Numbered from the stretch's first letter, positions 38,804-50,810 are shown. The stretch is 64,000 nt of DNA from Serripes groenlandicus (GCA_031761405.1 JASEVX010000033.1:428522-492521), one strand, 5' to 3'. The notes: generated by a model from the sequence alone, not told the origin. A program made the numbers and translations.

Positions 38804-40584
38804 ACAAGAGGGCCATGATGGCCCTTGAATCGCTCACCTGATTTTTTATTTTTTTTTCACTTTAGCTATATAAGCCTCGCCCCCTGGCAGCCATAGTTTC
38901 CGACCAATCAACTTGGCTTGAAGGAATCTGATAGAGGGTCACCCTAGGAACATTTCTACAAAATTATTTGAAAATCGGCCAGATACTTTTGGAGGAGAAG
39001 ATTTTTTAAGTTTTCACTATAGCCATATAATGCAAAATAGCCCTGCCTACTGGCGGCCATGTTTTTTGACCAATCAACATGGCTTGAAGGAATCTGAAAG
39101 TGGGTCATCCAAGGAACATTTCTACAAAATTATTTGAAAATCGGGCCGACACTTTTGGAGAAGAAGATTTTTTAAGTTTGCACTATAGCCATATAAGGCA
39201 AAATAGCCCCCCCCCCCCCCCCTGGCGGCCATGTTTTTCGACCAATCAACATGGCTTGAAGGAATCTGATAGAGGGTCACCCAAGGAACATTTCTACAAA
39301 ATCATTTGAAAATCAGCCTGACACTTTCGGAGGAGAAGATTTTTTAAGTTTTCACTATAGCCATATGAGGCAAAATAGACCCGCCCCCCTGGCGGCCGTG
39401 TTTTTTGACCAATCAACATGGCTTGAAGGAATCTGGTAAGGGTCATCCAAGGAACATTTCTACAAAATTATTTGAAAATCTGCCAACCAGTTTGGGAGAA
39501 GAAGAATTTTGAAGTTTTTTTCGTTTCGTTGCCATGGAAACCAGAATTCTGCATGGATCCCTAAAATTTGAAGGAATTCTGGTGAGGTCATCAAGAGGAT
39601 GCTTTCTGTGAAGTTTCATCCCAATTGACCCACTGGTTACTGAGGAGAAGATGTTGAAGATTTTATAAGTTTTCACTTTGGCCATATAAGGCAAAATAGC
39701 CCCCGCCCCCTGGCGGCCATGTTTTTCGACCAATCAACATTGCTTGAAGGAATCTGATAGAAGGTCACCCAAGGAACATTTCTACAAAATTATTTGAAAA
39801 TCGGCCTGACACTTATGGAGGAGAAGATTTTTTAAGTTTTCATTATAGCCATAAAAGGCAAAATAGCCCCGCCCCCTGGCGGCCATGTTTTTTGACCAAT
39901 CAACATGGCTTGAAGGAATCTGATAGAGGATCACCCAAGGAACATTTCTACAAAATTATTTGAAAATCGGCCTGACACTTTTGGAGGAGAAGATTTTTTA
40001 AGTTTGCACTATAGCCATATAAGGCAAAATAGCCCCGCCCCCCCTGGCGGCCATGTTTTTCGACCAATCAACATGGCTTGAAGGAATCTGATAGAGGGTC
40101 ACCCAAGGAACATTTCTACAAAATTATTTGAAAATCGGCCTTACACTTTCGGAGGAGAAGATTTTTTAAGTTTTCACTATAGCCATATAAGGCAAAATAG
40201 CCCCGCCCCCCCTGGCGGCCATGTTTTTTTACCAATCAACACGGCTTGAAGGAATCTGATAGAGGGTCACCCAAGGAACATTTCTACAAAATTATTTGAA
40301 AATCTGCCAACCAGTTTGGGAGAAGAAGAATTTTGAAGTTTTTTTCATTTCGTTGCCATGGAAACCAGAATTCTGCATGGATCCCAAAAATTTGAAGGAA
40401 ATCTGGTGAGGTCATTGAGAGGATGCTTTCTGTGAAGTTTCATCCCAATTGACCCGCTGGTTACTGAGGAGAAGAAGTTGACGCACGACGGACGACGCAC
40501 GACGCACGACGCACGACGGACGACGGACGCCGGACAAAGGCGATCACAATAACTCACCTTGAGCAAAGCTCAGGTGAGCTAAAA
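38804..40584 (+). mobile_element. HINE-like element, family 1, long copy
   Basis: Left ACAAGAGGGCCATGATGGCC and GCTCACCTG; right hairpin GAGCAAAGCTC, CAGGTGAGC, GCTAAAAA. About nine ~175-bp core units, plus two copies of a second unit type (TTTCGTTGCCATGGAAACCA). A poly-C run lies near 39210. This copy is not inside a MITE. Confidence 0.75.
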
Positions 40585-40612
40585 ATGGATCCTAAATACC
40601 ACAAGATTAACC

Positions 40613-41057
40613 TTAACCCTTTACCACATACAACAAGGACACCGCAAAGGGGATGCATCCCCTCGGTACTCAGTCCAATTTTGACCTTGACCTTTAACCT
40701 ATGAAAATAGTTAGGCTTCTAGACCTTGCCATATACTAACTGTATACCAAGTTTGGTTAAGATCGGTCGAAGGATGTTCAGTGTAGAGTGGTCACAAGGT
40801 TGTTATGGACGGACGCACAGACAAACGAAAGAACAGTCCAGTAACTATATCCCCATCGCTAACTTCGTTAGCCAAGGGGATAATAAAGCTGCAGCAGACA
40901 ACTTCGAAAACATACAACAACCCTTAATAGAGTTGAAAACATTGTGGCAAAAGCAGGAATTATTCATTATGAGCAATTTCTCCTTTTTCGACCATATTTT
41001 CATAAGTCATCTGATGCAGAGGAGTCAGAAGACCTCTGTATTTGGGAAAAGGTTTTA
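40613..41057 (-). mobile_element. TTAA-MITE (-), split by HINE family 5
   Basis: Left TTAACCCTTTACCACATAC; resumes GCTGCAGCAGACAACTTCG at about 40888; ends TTTGGGAAAAGGTTTTA. Confidence 0.78.
40633..40887 (+). mobile_element. HINE-like element, family 5, short copy
   Basis: Left ACAAGGACACCGCAAAGGGG with palindrome GGGGATGCATCCCC; one core unit (ACCAAGTTTGGTTAAGATCG); right GGACGGACGC, hairpin GCTAACTTCGTTAGC, then AAGGGGATAATAAA. ATCCCC and GGGGAT are the subterminal partners. Confidence 0.7.
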
Positions 41058-41106
41058 TGGCATATAGCATTAGGTCAAATTTGATGTAGATCTATGACCT
41101 TTCCAA

Positions 41107-41272
41107 TTTGTTTTGTTAAATGAGGTTTTAACACCTTTTTCAATTGATTTTCGGTGATTAACATGGTCACGATCCTGGGTGACAAACCTGAATACTAGCT
41201 ATAAAATGTGCCTTGACCTAGGAAACTCTACCATGATTGCTCAGGAAGCTGCGATGGAACCCAGGAAGTAAT
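41107..41272 (-). mobile_element. SINE family B-like, diverged
   Basis: GAGGTTTTAACACCTTTTTC, ATCCTGGGTGACAAACCTGA, AAAATGTGCCTTGACCTAGG; weak head. Confidence 0.55.
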
Positions 41273-41636
41273 CCCTCAGTTTGATTTTGCGCTTGACATT
41301 TTGCATGTATTTACCCTGAACAATGTGCGTGCGTGTATATGATAAAAGGTGTTACTCTTTCTTCAGAATGTTTTCAAAGCAAAAGACTTTAAAAAAAATA
41401 AAGCTATAAGTAAAGAAAAGCTTTGCTCTATTTCGCATGAAAAACCAGTATATTTTCTGTGTAATACGCGTATACACTGTATTTGTGAAAAACGACTTCA
41501 GTTCGCAGGATTGAAGCGAGTTTTTCTGCATATTGATGGTCATATCTTCGTGATTATAATTGAATGCAGGGCTGTTTTGTATGATCTACAACGCATATAT
41601 ATACAATCAATAAATCTACCGTACATATTAAGTTTT
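41273..41636. other. No feature recognised
   Basis: Contains a 109-codon open frame on + (41349-41678) and one on the other strand, without family features. Confidence 0.45.
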
Positions 41637-41745
41637 CCCAAATCAGACATTAAATGCCTCTGCAGCAGACAACTTTGATAATGACTCTGCAACAGACATC
41701 TTGAAAATATTGTGGCAGAAGGAGGAACTGCTCTAACGAATTGTG
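41637..41745 (+). mobile_element. TTAA-MITE left part (+), fragment
   Basis: CCTCTGCAGCAGACAACTTT and a second CTCTGCAACAGACATCTTGA, followed by the hairpin left arm. Confidence 0.5.
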
Positions 41746-41876
41746 AAATTAAAATCCATCAAAGCTTTCAACTTTGTATTGAAAATAAATTTCGCTCGCT
41801 TTGGGTAGTTTTCAAAGCAGATGGCGCTATAATATCAGGTAAACAATAAATGTGTCTTTTGCTGTGTATTGATGTT

Positions 41877-42106
41877 TTAACCCTTTCCAACATACAACAA
41901 ATCTGCAGCAGACGACATTGAACAATTCTAGTCAAAAATTAGAAAATACTATATTATATGAATGTTAAATTATAGAATAGGGTTAAACGTATTGTGGCAA
42001 ATAAAGAAATTGCTCATTATGAGCAATTACTCCATTTGCCACAATGGTTTTAAAAGTCATCCACTCCAGAGACATCAGAAAGTGTCTGTATGAGATAAAG
42101 GGTTAA
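41877..42106 (-). mobile_element. TTAA-MITE (-), complete
   Basis: TTAACCCTTTCCAACATAC to GTATGAGATAAAGGGTTAA; hairpin GCTCATTATGAGC paired. Confidence 0.82.
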
Positions 42107-42578
42107 CTAAGCATTTCTATAACAAGCTCATTATATACAATTATACTGGAAGCAAAAGAGCAACTGAAATTCTATAATATATACTGGCAATAAAAACATG
42201 TTTTACTTTACCTATGCACTTTTAGTTTTATGAAAATGTTTAAAGCTGAAATATGAAAGGGGAATGTAAAAATTGTGTAATAATTCTAAAAACTAGAACG
42301 ATGCAAATGACCATTGCACACAATCTAATGTTGTAAAGTGCAAAAAGATATCAATCAAGGTCAAATAACTGCATAGAATACTACAACAAGAACACAATTT
42401 GAACTTGATCTGTTCTAGTATTATAAATCTTGTCTTGTCATGATAAAACTATATAACAATCAAAACCATTGAAATATGATATTATCTGCATGCATTGTAA
42501 GACATAAGACAAGAAAAAGAAACCATGAAAACTATGAATCTTTTCATAGTTAACGAGCAATAACTCTTTAAAAGAACG
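42107..42578. other. No feature recognised
   Basis: AT-rich, no assignable element. Confidence 0.5.
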
Positions 42579-42809
42579 TTTAACCCTTTCCCTCATACGA
42601 CAATTCTGCAGAAGACGACTTTGAACGTAGTTTGTCAAAAAATAGAAAATCTCTATGATAGACTGGATAACCGATGACAAAAAGCGGAAAACATTGTGGC
42701 AAAAGGAGAAATTGCACGTTTTGTGCAATTTCTTCTTTTGTCACTATGTTTTCAAAAAGCCTTCTGCTGCAGAGGCATCAGAAAGCGTCTATAGGAGGGA
42801 AAGGGTTAA
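42579..42809 (-). mobile_element. TTAA-MITE (-), complete, CTCATA
   Basis: Both ends intact, right repeat ATAGGAGGGAAAGGG; hairpin GCACGTTTTGTGC. Confidence 0.9.
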
Positions 42810-43704
42810 CTAGAAATATCACTGAAGGTGATGAATACCCCAAGCTGGTGCCTGACAATATACATATGTATGAAAAATTCAAGGGGCCATAACTCATTTA
42901 AAAATAATTCCAGTGCAAATTAAACGCCGACAATATGCACGACTAGGCTTGGTATCAATCATTCTTGTATGAATGCCAAAGAAACTGAACCCCAAAAAAA
43001 CTAGAACTATCATTGAAGATGATAAATACCCCCAAAACAGCACCTTGATTCAAAATATGGCTTCCGACCGAGCAACAAAAGGGCCATAACTCTGTAAAAT
43101 TACATGCAATTGTAAGACCTGTAGGGTATGCACATCTCCTCTTGGTATAGAAGCTTCATGTAAAAGGGCCATAACTCTGTAAAATAACATGCAATTGTAA
43201 CCCCTTTAGGATATGCACATCTCCTCTTGGTATAGAAGCTTCATGTAAAATTTTATTGAATTCCACCCAGTGGTTTGTATGAAATAGGCCGGACAAAATA
43301 TGGCTTTCTTAATAAGTAAAAGGGCCATAACTCTGTAAAATAACATGCAATTGTAACCCCTTTAGGATATGCACATCTCCTCTTGGTATAGAAGCTTCAT
43401 GTAAAATTTTATTGAATTCCACCCAGTGGTTTGTATGAAATAGGCCGGACAAAATATGGCTTACTTAATATGTAAAAGGGACATAACTCTGTAAAATAAG
43501 ATGCAATTGTAACCCCTTTAAGATATGCACATCTCCTCTTGGTATAGAAGCTTCATGTAAAATTTTATTGAATTCCACCCAGTGGTTTGTATGAAATAGG
43601 CCGGACAAAATATGGCTTCCGACCGACCGACCGACTGACCGACCGACTGACCGAACACAGTGACTCCTATATACCCCCCCAAAACTTTGTTTTTTGGGGT
43701 AATA
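42809..43704 (+). mobile_element. HINE-like element, family 6, tandem copy
   Basis: Left AACTAGAAATATCACTGAAG, with a second start-like ACTAGAACTATCATTGAAG near 42999. Core of about four ~160-bp units beginning AAAAGGGCCATAACTCTGTA. Right end: (GACC)n, CACAGTGACTCCTATATACC, then a C-run/G-run hairpin and GGGGTAATAATT. It starts in the last bases of a MITE. Confidence 0.68.
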
Positions 43705-43812
43705 ATTATAGTGGAATAGCAGGCACCTGAGAGTAATATTTTATTTTATACATTACCTCTGCCAATTTTGGCAAAGACATAAAAATATTTTTTCGAAGAA
43801 TACTATTAATTT

Positions 43813-45893
43813 TTAACCCTTTCCCATATGAGCCATAATATGGTGTCCGGGATTTTGTGTTACATCACAGAGTCATTATTTATTCTCCTTTATTTGAAGA
43901 ACTATGTGTTTTATAGTTTAACAGCATGTCACAAACTGTTAGAAACTACTAAATCTATAAAATAATATGCTATTGATTTCTGAAAGAACTGATAAACTCC
44001 TTTAATTAATACTTTTCTTGAGCATTTTCGCCGTGTCCTTCCCGACAAAGGCATGGGAGGACTTTTTGAAAACCAAAACAAACTGTTTTTCTTTATATTT
44101 AAAGTTTGGAAACTAATATGTGTGAAATAATAATTTAACAAATTACTTGTAAATATAACTTTAAGATTTAATAGAGCGACGTAAATATGATTTTGATTTG
44201 AATATAAAATCCTAGACATTGGCGTAACGAATGTGTCCACCAAGTTACATCACGTCTAAATAGCATCAAAACTCGAAACCTGGACCGATAACCATATTTT
44301 CATTGCATTCAAATCACGTGATCACTTACATTCTTTGTTAATGTCGTAAACATGTTATTCTGGGACAGATATCTTTTATTTGACAGGGAGTCAAAATATG
44401 TTTATCAAAATGGTGTCTTTTTTTGTTACGCCCTATTATTTTGTTATAATTAATAAATGCTTCGTCGATCACATAGGAGGAAACTAAATTCTGGCTGTTC
44501 TATTTACGACATTAAACATCGCAACAATTTACGACAGTTAGAGACGTTTTACGACAAGAGTGTTTTAAAATGGCGGCTCGAAAATGACAGTCAGACTTCT
44601 GAAATTTTGTTACGCCGCCACCAAGCCAATTGCGATCATCAATGGTTGCTTATAATGTATCGCAATGCGTAGTAACTTCCTATTTCGTTATTTAAATTGT
44701 CCAGAGATGTTTGCGAACCTATTTAATTCACTACGAAGAACTTGTTATTATTTTTGACTGGGGAAAAAAAATCGCGAATTTTGTCTCTTTTGCCTTGTAA
44801 CGTTGACTGTCCTGGAAAGCATATTCTACCTCCATAAGCACTTTGCTTACGTAATAAATACATATTTGCATGATTAGTATATTTTAATTTAACTGGAGAA
44901 TTATTTATACTGAAAATGTTTATGCTATTATATGATTTGTTTATTTTTTTCTAAGGTGTCCTGTTACACACTTATATGAAGTGCACAATTAGTGTCCAGT
45001 TACATCATTTTGTGTCCTGTTACACAACAGTTTGTGTCCTGTTACACCATTCTTTGTCTAGTTGTATACTATTAATTATTTCACTAAATAAACCATTTAT
45101 TTATTGAAATAATTCCAAATAAAGATGGTGAAAATGTAAATTAGATCTAAACAAATTCAACTAAGCAAAATCTTCATAAAATTGATTTATTTCATGGTGT
45201 CCTGTGTTACTAACAATACAATTGAATAAGTGTCCAGTTACATCATTTTGTGTCCTGTTACACACCAGTTTGTGTCCTGTTACACACCAGTTTGTGTCCT
45301 GTTACATCATGTTGTGTCCTGTTACACCATTCTTTATCTAGTTGTATACTATTAATTATTTCACTAAATAAACCATTTATTTATTGAAATAATTCCAAAT
45401 AAAGATGGTGAAAATGTAAATTAGATCTAAACAAATTTAACTAGGCATAATCTTCATAAAATTGATTTATTATATGGTGTCCTGTGTTACTAACAATACA
45501 ATTTAAAACCCACATTTCTCTTTATTTAAAGATAAAATCTATTTTGTCATTTAGAATTTAACAGCTTTAGATATTGTTCTAAACATATATATAGCATTTA
45601 ATTTGACAAAAGTCAAATATTACAAAAGAGGACACCACAGTGTTTGTGATGTAACTCAAAATCCGGACACCATATTATGGCTCATATACAGATGCTTTCT
45701 GACACCTTTGCAGTAGACTATTTCTGAAAACTTTGTGGCAAATGGAGAAATTGCTGATTATGAGCAATTTCTCCATTCATGCCACAAAGTTTTCAACTCT
45801 ATTTATTAATTTAACTTCCATTAAAAAAGATTTTCAACATTTATCCAACATCTTTTCAAAGTCATCTGCTGCAGATTTGATGTTTATTAGAGG
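43813..45893 (+). mobile_element. TTAA-MITE (+), split by a 1.85-kb TIR transposon
   Basis: Only TTAACCCTTTCCCATAT lies left of the insertion. The rest (ATATACAGATGCTTTCTGAC on) resumes at 45684, with paired changes in the hairpin (ACTTTGTGGC / GCCACAAAGT). Confidence 0.82.
43830..45683. mobile_element. 1.85-kb TIR transposon with GTGTCC..GTTACA iterons
   Basis: Terminal repeats of ~40 bp start GAGCCATAATATGGTGTCCG and continue GATTTTGTGTTACATCACA, matched inverted at 45643-45683. A four-base ATAT flanks it at 43826-43829 and 45684-45687. About eleven copies of GTGTCCTGTTACA or close variants, all in one orientation, lie between 44954 and 45490. Two ~185-bp segments (45037-45220 and 45317-45500) are a direct duplication with 280-bp period. 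No transposase frame is recognisable, so it is probably non-autonomous. The superfamily is uncertain; a four-base duplication suggests Sola-like or another group, and ATAT is ambiguous because the target is AT-rich. Confidence 0.82.
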
Positions 45894-45895
45894 TA

Positions 45896-46502
45896 TTTTT
45901 TCAATATGAAAATAATCTCTAATAATGTCATTCATCAAGAAACATCTATCAAAGTCATCAACTGCATATATAAATCTAATATATATCCAAGTTCAAGAAG
46001 ATCGTCAGTACCGTTGTTAAATGAAGAATACCGCAAGATGACTTCTTCTGTCCTTCAACTCAAAAAGCAACTTCAATTAATAACTTCTTCAATTACAAAA
46101 AATTATTATTTCTGAAACTGAAGTTGATTCTGAAAAGGGTTCCGACTTTTAGTAAGACAACTTACCTTCTGACAGAAAATGTTTTACAATGTATTCAAAT
46201 GTTCATAAATCCTGCACAATCAAAATTTAGATTTAAAACTGATACAAACTCATATTCCCTTACTAAATTAATATTAGCCATTCAATAACACAAAATTTCG
46301 ATCATATTTGCCCCGAAACCCCCAAAAATATCAAATATCCATGAGAAGTACACTAAATTCAATGCAATCCTTTAAAGCATTAAAACCCACCTGAAAACCT
46401 TTCAAATAAACAGTTCCAGAAGCAGAGCATATCTGATCAAAATCAGATCAACACCAAACCAGAACGGATCCCAATTTCTTTTTTTTTTGAAGGACCCTTT
46501 TA
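45896..46502. other. No feature recognised
   Basis: AT-rich; a 69-codon frame at 45906-46115 has no recognisable family. Confidence 0.5.
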
Positions 46503-46697
46503 CTGTTTCCCAAATACAACAATTCTGCTGCAGACGACTCTTAATGAAAACATGTACACAAAAATATGAAATAACTCTATAAATGGAAGTATTTTAGTTG
46601 AATAAAGTTGAAAACATTGTGGCAAAAGGGGAAATTGCTCATTATAGTCATCTGCTGCAGAGGCATCTGATAGTGTCTGTATTTGGAAAAGGGTTCA
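46503..46697 (-). mobile_element. TTAA-MITE (-), CACAT-type, right arm lost
   Basis: CTGTTTCCCAAATACAACAA to GTATTTGGAAAAGGGTTCA. Confidence 0.68.
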
Positions 46698-46774
46698 CCA
46701 ATTCCCGAATATAATATTTTGAGACTGAGTCTGAGAGGAAGAGATAAGGAGGAGCAAACTGGTCTTTCACGCCA

Positions 46775-46882
46775 TTAACCCTTTCCAACATACAGACGTA
46801 TTCTGAAGTCTCGGCAGCTGACGACTTTTGAAAACCTTGTGGCTATAGAAGAAATTGATCATATTGAAAATTTCTCCTTTCT
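46775..46882 (+). mobile_element. TTAA-MITE left half (+)
   Basis: TTAACCCTTTCCAACATACA through AATTTCTCCTTTCTCC, then joined to a fold-back repeat arm (GAGACGATTCTTTTAAGTAC). Confidence 0.65.
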
Positions 46883-47043
46883 CCGAGTGAGACGATTCTT
46901 TTAAGTACCACAATATAGGGCTTTCAGGTCAAATAAGCGTTTGAAAATATGAAATACAGCCTTTATCTTCAGCACTGCATACAATCATGTTCTTTTAAAA
47001 CATCTGAGGATGTAACATCCGATAAAAATGTAAGATAACTTTG

Positions 47044-47150
47044 ATAAAGACTTGAAAACAATGTTGTAAAGAAAAGGAGAAATAATTGCTCATTTCTCAT
47101 TTTACCACAATGTTTTAAAGTTTGTCTGCCACAAAGTCAACAAAAGTCGT
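47044..47150 (-). mobile_element. TTAA-MITE core (-), fragment
   Basis: AAAAGGAGAAATAATTGCTC, TTTTACCACAATGTTTTAAA and AAAGTCGTCTGCAT. Confidence 0.45.
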
Positions 47151-47429
47151 CTGCATCACTCAGGCGAAGGCTCATCAATCTGATATATACTTGGTTAGAA
47201 TTCTCTGAAAATCTTTATCACTGTTTGAAGGCACACATGTGTCTCCTCCCATTTAATGACAGACATTATAACAGACAGACAGGTATACATATGTCATATT
47301 GCAGGGATTGTTGTGAGAAAAGGAGAGCTTGATCATCGATAACATTTTTCTACCTTGCAGAGATTTTTTTCACCAAAAGCTGACTCACTACAGACGCATA
47401 ACAAGATGTTTGTATCAGGCAAAGAGTAT

Positions 47430-47514
47430 ATCTAGGGCATCATGCAGAACGGTTGTAACTTCATCTTATTCAAGAGGTAGTTACAACCATTCTGCATGAA
47501 GCCATCGTTATAAT
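47430..47514. mobile_element. Short palindromic MITE related to 12903-13149
   Basis: TCTAGGGCATCATGCAGAAC, GGTTGTAACTTC, then TAGTTACAACCATTCTGCAT and GAAGCCATCGT. The inner GAACGGTTGTAACT word matches the terminal repeat of the 12.9-kb element; TA flanks are present on both sides. Confidence 0.6.
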
Positions 47515-47539
47515 ATAGCTAAAAGGGGAAATTAATTGA

Positions 47540-47910
47540 GACTTTAACTAAAATCTTCTTTACTTCATTTAAGTTGCTGGCAATCAATTAAGAAATCTCA
47601 ATTCTTTTGAGTACATGTACCCACAACAGAGTTTTGAAAGGAGTTATTTTAGATATCACCTGAAAATGTTCATGGAAAAGCTGGCTGTTTTATTCCGAAC
47701 GAATTTCATCTTGAGCACTTGGCACTCGGCTGATACATGATTCACCCAAATGGGTACAAGGAAAAGAAGAAAAAAAAAACTTAAGTGTGATCTTATCTCA
47801 GTTTTCACGATTCTAACCCCCCCTAGGTGTTTAGGTGGCTGCTTGCATGATAAGCCTGAAAACATCAGCCTCTTTATACAGAGGAGCTGTGTCAGGCAAT
47901 TTGGGGTATA
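47540..47910. other. Mostly featureless; one fold-back arm
   Basis: A CTCAATTCTTTTGAGTAC arm with ACCCACAACAGAG near 47605-47640; otherwise nothing assignable. Confidence 0.45.
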
Positions 47911-48144
47911 TTAACCCTTTCCCTCATATAGACGCTTTTTGATGCCTCTGCAGCAGACGGCTTTTTGAAAACATAGTGACAAAAGAAGAAATTGCTCAAA
48001 ACATGCAATTTCTCCTTTTGCCACAATGTTTTCCACTTTTTGTCAAAGGTTATCCATTCAATTATAGAGATTTTCTTTTATTTGACAAAATATGTTCATA
48101 GTCGTCTGCTGCAGAATTGTGGTATGAAGGAAAGAAAGGGTTAA
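47911..48144 (+). mobile_element. TTAA-MITE (+), complete, CTCATA
   Basis: Right repeat carries a four-base duplication (GAAGGAAAGAAAGGG). Loop GCTCAAAACATGC is not fully paired. Confidence 0.9.
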
Positions 48145-48260
48145 GTTGCAACTGCAAACGATGAAGAACTACACTGTCTCACCAGAGTTATCACTGTCCA
48201 TATTCCGTCAATATTATTAAGACCTGAATTCATCTTCTGACAAAAACTGGAATTTAAACT

Positions 48261-48497
48261 TTAACCCTTTCCCTCATATAGACGCTTTCTGACACCTCTG
48301 CAGCAGACGGCTTTTTTGAAAACATAGAGACAAAAGAAAAATTGCACAAAACGTGCAATTTTTCCTTTTGCCACAATGTTTTCCACTTTTTGTCATAGGT
48401 TATCCCGGGGCCATTCAATTATGGAGATTTCCTATGTTTTGACAAAATACGTTCAAAGACGTCTGCTGCAGAAATGTCGTATGAGGGAAAACTTTAA
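48261..48497 (+). mobile_element. TTAA-MITE (+), complete, CTCATA
   Basis: The hairpin shows paired change GAAAAATTGC / GCAATTTTTC. A CCGGGG insertion lies near 48405. Shares the TTAA at 48494-48497 with the next copy. Confidence 0.9.
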
Positions 48498-48778
48498 CCC
48501 TTTCCCACATGCAGGCGCCATCTGAAGCTTACTTAAAGCAGACAAATTTTCAAATCATTGTGGCGAAAGGAGAAATTGCTCATGATGCTACTGTAAATGA
48601 TTTCAACTCTGTTCCCATAATACGTAATCTATTTCCTTATGTAGACGCCTCTACAGCAGGAGACTTTATTCATTAATTATTCTATCATTTATAGCAATTT
48701 TTGACACTTTTGGCAAGATCAGCATAGATGTTTTCAACGTCATCTGCTGCAGATTTGTAGCATGTGGGGAAGGGTTAC
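48494..48778 (+). mobile_element. TTAA-MITE (+), rearranged
   Basis: TTAACCCTTTCCCACATGCA; a second left-end-like segment (TTTCCTTATGTAGACGCCTC) near 48630; right end GCATGTGGGGAAGGGTTAC. Possibly two overlapping copies. Confidence 0.6.
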
Positions 48779-48841
48779 ATGTGATGACAAACTGGAGGGG
48801 CAATAATAGCCCATTTTGCTTGGCATGTCTTGTTGTGTATT

Positions 48842-49269
48842 TTAACCCTTTCCCATAATACAACAAATCTGCAGACAGTTTTGAATGAATTTATATTGTT
48901 TTATGGCGCATCGACAGCTAAGGTCATTTAGCGCGCAATTAAATTTAATTATTCATGATCCCTGGGTAAACAAACCAGTACTAGGCTCGAAAAAATGTGC
49001 CTTGCCCAAGGGCACTCCACCATGACCGTAGTGCCGCGACTGGGGATCGAACCCGGGACACCCGATTTCGAAATCCCTGACGCTAACCACTCGACCACAG
49101 CAGATTCCAGGACAAAATTATGGAATATATCTATAAATGAAAGTATGATTATTAAATAGAGTTAAAAAAAAACATTGTGGCAAAAGGAGAAATTATTGCT
49201 CGTTTTCAAAAGTCGTCTGCTGCAGAGGAGACAGAAAGCGTCTTAAGTTAATATGTGGGAAACGATTAA
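48842..49269 (-). mobile_element. TTAA-MITE (-), split by SINE B
   Basis: TTAACCCTTTCCCATAATAC; resumes AATTATGGAATATATCTATA; ends ATATGTGGGAAACGATTAA. Confidence 0.78.
48885..49107 (-). mobile_element. SINE family B, complete
   Basis: GAATTTATATTGTTTTATGG, CTGGGTAAACAAACCAGTAC, head with CGACTGGGGATCGAACCCGG. No exact target duplication found. Confidence 0.85.
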
Positions 49270-49320
49270 TTAAACCTATAATGTGGACCACAACAAAAGG
49301 TTTGGAAATCAAAAGAGGAA

Positions 49321-49486
49321 TTAATCCTTTCCCACATACAATACATCTGCAGCAGATCTGTCCAAACTTATAATTATTGATTAGAGTTTAAAATATTATG
49401 AGCCATAATGCTCCTTTTGCCATAATTTATCAAAGGTCATTTGCTACAGGTGTGGCAAAGTGCATCCACAAGTGGGAAAAGGCTAA
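49321..49486 (-). mobile_element. TTAA-MITE (-), CACAT, internally deleted
   Basis: TTAATCCTTTCCCACATAC to CAAGTGGGAAAAGGCTAA. Confidence 0.68.
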
Positions 49487-49719
49487 TTAATCCTTTCCCT
49501 CATATAGAAGCTTTCTTGACGCCTCTGCAGCAGACGGCTTTTTGAAAACATAGTGACAAAAGAAGAAATTGCACAAAACGTGCAATTTCTCCTTTTGCCA
49601 CAATGTTTTCCACTTTTTGTCATAGGTTATCCATTCAATTATGGATATTTTCTATTTTTTGACATTAAATACGTTCAAAGTCGTCTGCTGCAGATTTTTC
49701 GTATGAGGGAAAGGGTTAA
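49487..49719 (+). mobile_element. TTAA-MITE (+), complete, CTCATA
   Basis: Abuts the previous copy directly; paired hairpin GCACAAAACGTGC; three-base TTA insertion near 49666. Confidence 0.9.
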
Positions 49720-50135
49720 TGAGAAAACATAACACTCCCCTTATCTAGCACTCATGCTATGGAGGACATTTGACACCAACCACTACACAGCAATTTTTTT
49801 CTTGTAAATATTGTCTTCATAATAAGCAATTTCTGCTTTTAACATATTTTCTATTCTTCTCTCAAAAATGTTTTCAATTTCTAAAGTCTAAAGTTTGTTT
49901 CAAATGTATTTGTCAGATGATTGATTATACCAACACAGTACATACCGCATTGCCATACACTAAGTATGTCCTCCATTGTCCTACATCACATTACATTTGA
50001 CCTTAATTCCAGCCCATAAGCTTCTGAGTGACACAGAATGATTTAGAGCTTTCCTGTGATGCAGATGGAAACCATATTTGGAATCCTGGGATTTATAGAA
50101 GCACTTTGAAATTGAAATCATTTCAGAAGAACAGT
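49720..50135. other. Mostly featureless
   Basis: A faint MITE trace (AATAAGCAATTTCTGCTTTT) lies near 49820; otherwise no assignable feature. Confidence 0.45.
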
Positions 50136-50527
50136 GTTATATCCCTTTCTCATACGGCATTTTGATGCAATATTGCAGAAAATAATTTGTCACAAAAGAA
50201 GAATTGATTGATTGATCAGGTTTTTATACTGTTTTAAACAGTTTTTCGGTTTTAACACAGTGTCTGAGTGAGTCCCCAGGGTAAGTTACCAGTACTTACT
50301 AGTCCATTTATCCAGACACCATTATTAAATGACCTGGCCAGGGATCTAACCAATGACCTCTTCACCCGAGATTGACGCTCTTCGTCACAAAAGGAGAAAA
50401 AGCTTATAACGTTTATATTACTCCATTCAAATTTTTAACTTAGAATTCCTTTTGCTATACTGCGTATTGTTGTCAAATCGTTTGTTGCAGATGCATCAAC
50501 GTGCATCTGCATGTAGGAATGGATTAA
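50136..50527 (-). mobile_element. TTAA-MITE, old, split by SINE C
   Basis: ATATCCCTTTCTCATACGGC on the left, GCATGTAGGAATGGATTAA on the right. Confidence 0.6.
50203..50383 (-). mobile_element. SINE family C, short
   Basis: ATTGATTGATTGATC tail, CCCCAGGGTAAGTTACCAGT, head with CAGGGATCTAACCAATGACC. A 14-base duplication GTCACAAAAGAAGA / GTCACAAAAGGAGA (50189-50202, 50384-50397; one mismatch) derives from the host MITE. Confidence 0.78.
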
Positions 50528-50630
50528 GCAACTATCTATTCTAATAATTTCAATGAAGTGTATTTTGATGCAACTGCAGCTGAAAACACAATGGAAAAAG
50601 GAGAAAGTCTATGTCATGAGCAACTTCTCA

Positions 50631-50810
50631 TTAAACCCTTTCCCTCATACGACAATTCTGCAGCAGACGACTTTGAACATATTTTGTCGAAAAATGGAAA
50701 ATCTCTATAATTGAATGGATAACCTATGAGTAAAAGTGGAAAACATTGTGGCAAAAGGAGAAACTGCTTGTTTTGAGCAATTTCCTCTTTTGTCACTATG
50801 TTTTCAAAAA
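50631..50810 (-). mobile_element. TTAA-MITE (-), right end replaced by SINE A
   Basis: TTAAACCCTTTCCCTCATAC through ATGTTTTCAAAAA, then SINE sequence. Confidence 0.78.

Noticed and set aside
41349..41678. 109-codon plus frame as a gene
   Set aside because: No similarity recognised, a competing frame lies on the other strand, and the 3' part runs into MITE sequence.
44457..44672. 71-codon plus frame inside the 1.85-kb TIR element as a transposase
   Set aside because: Too short, and no DDE/D-type or zinc-finger motif is visible.
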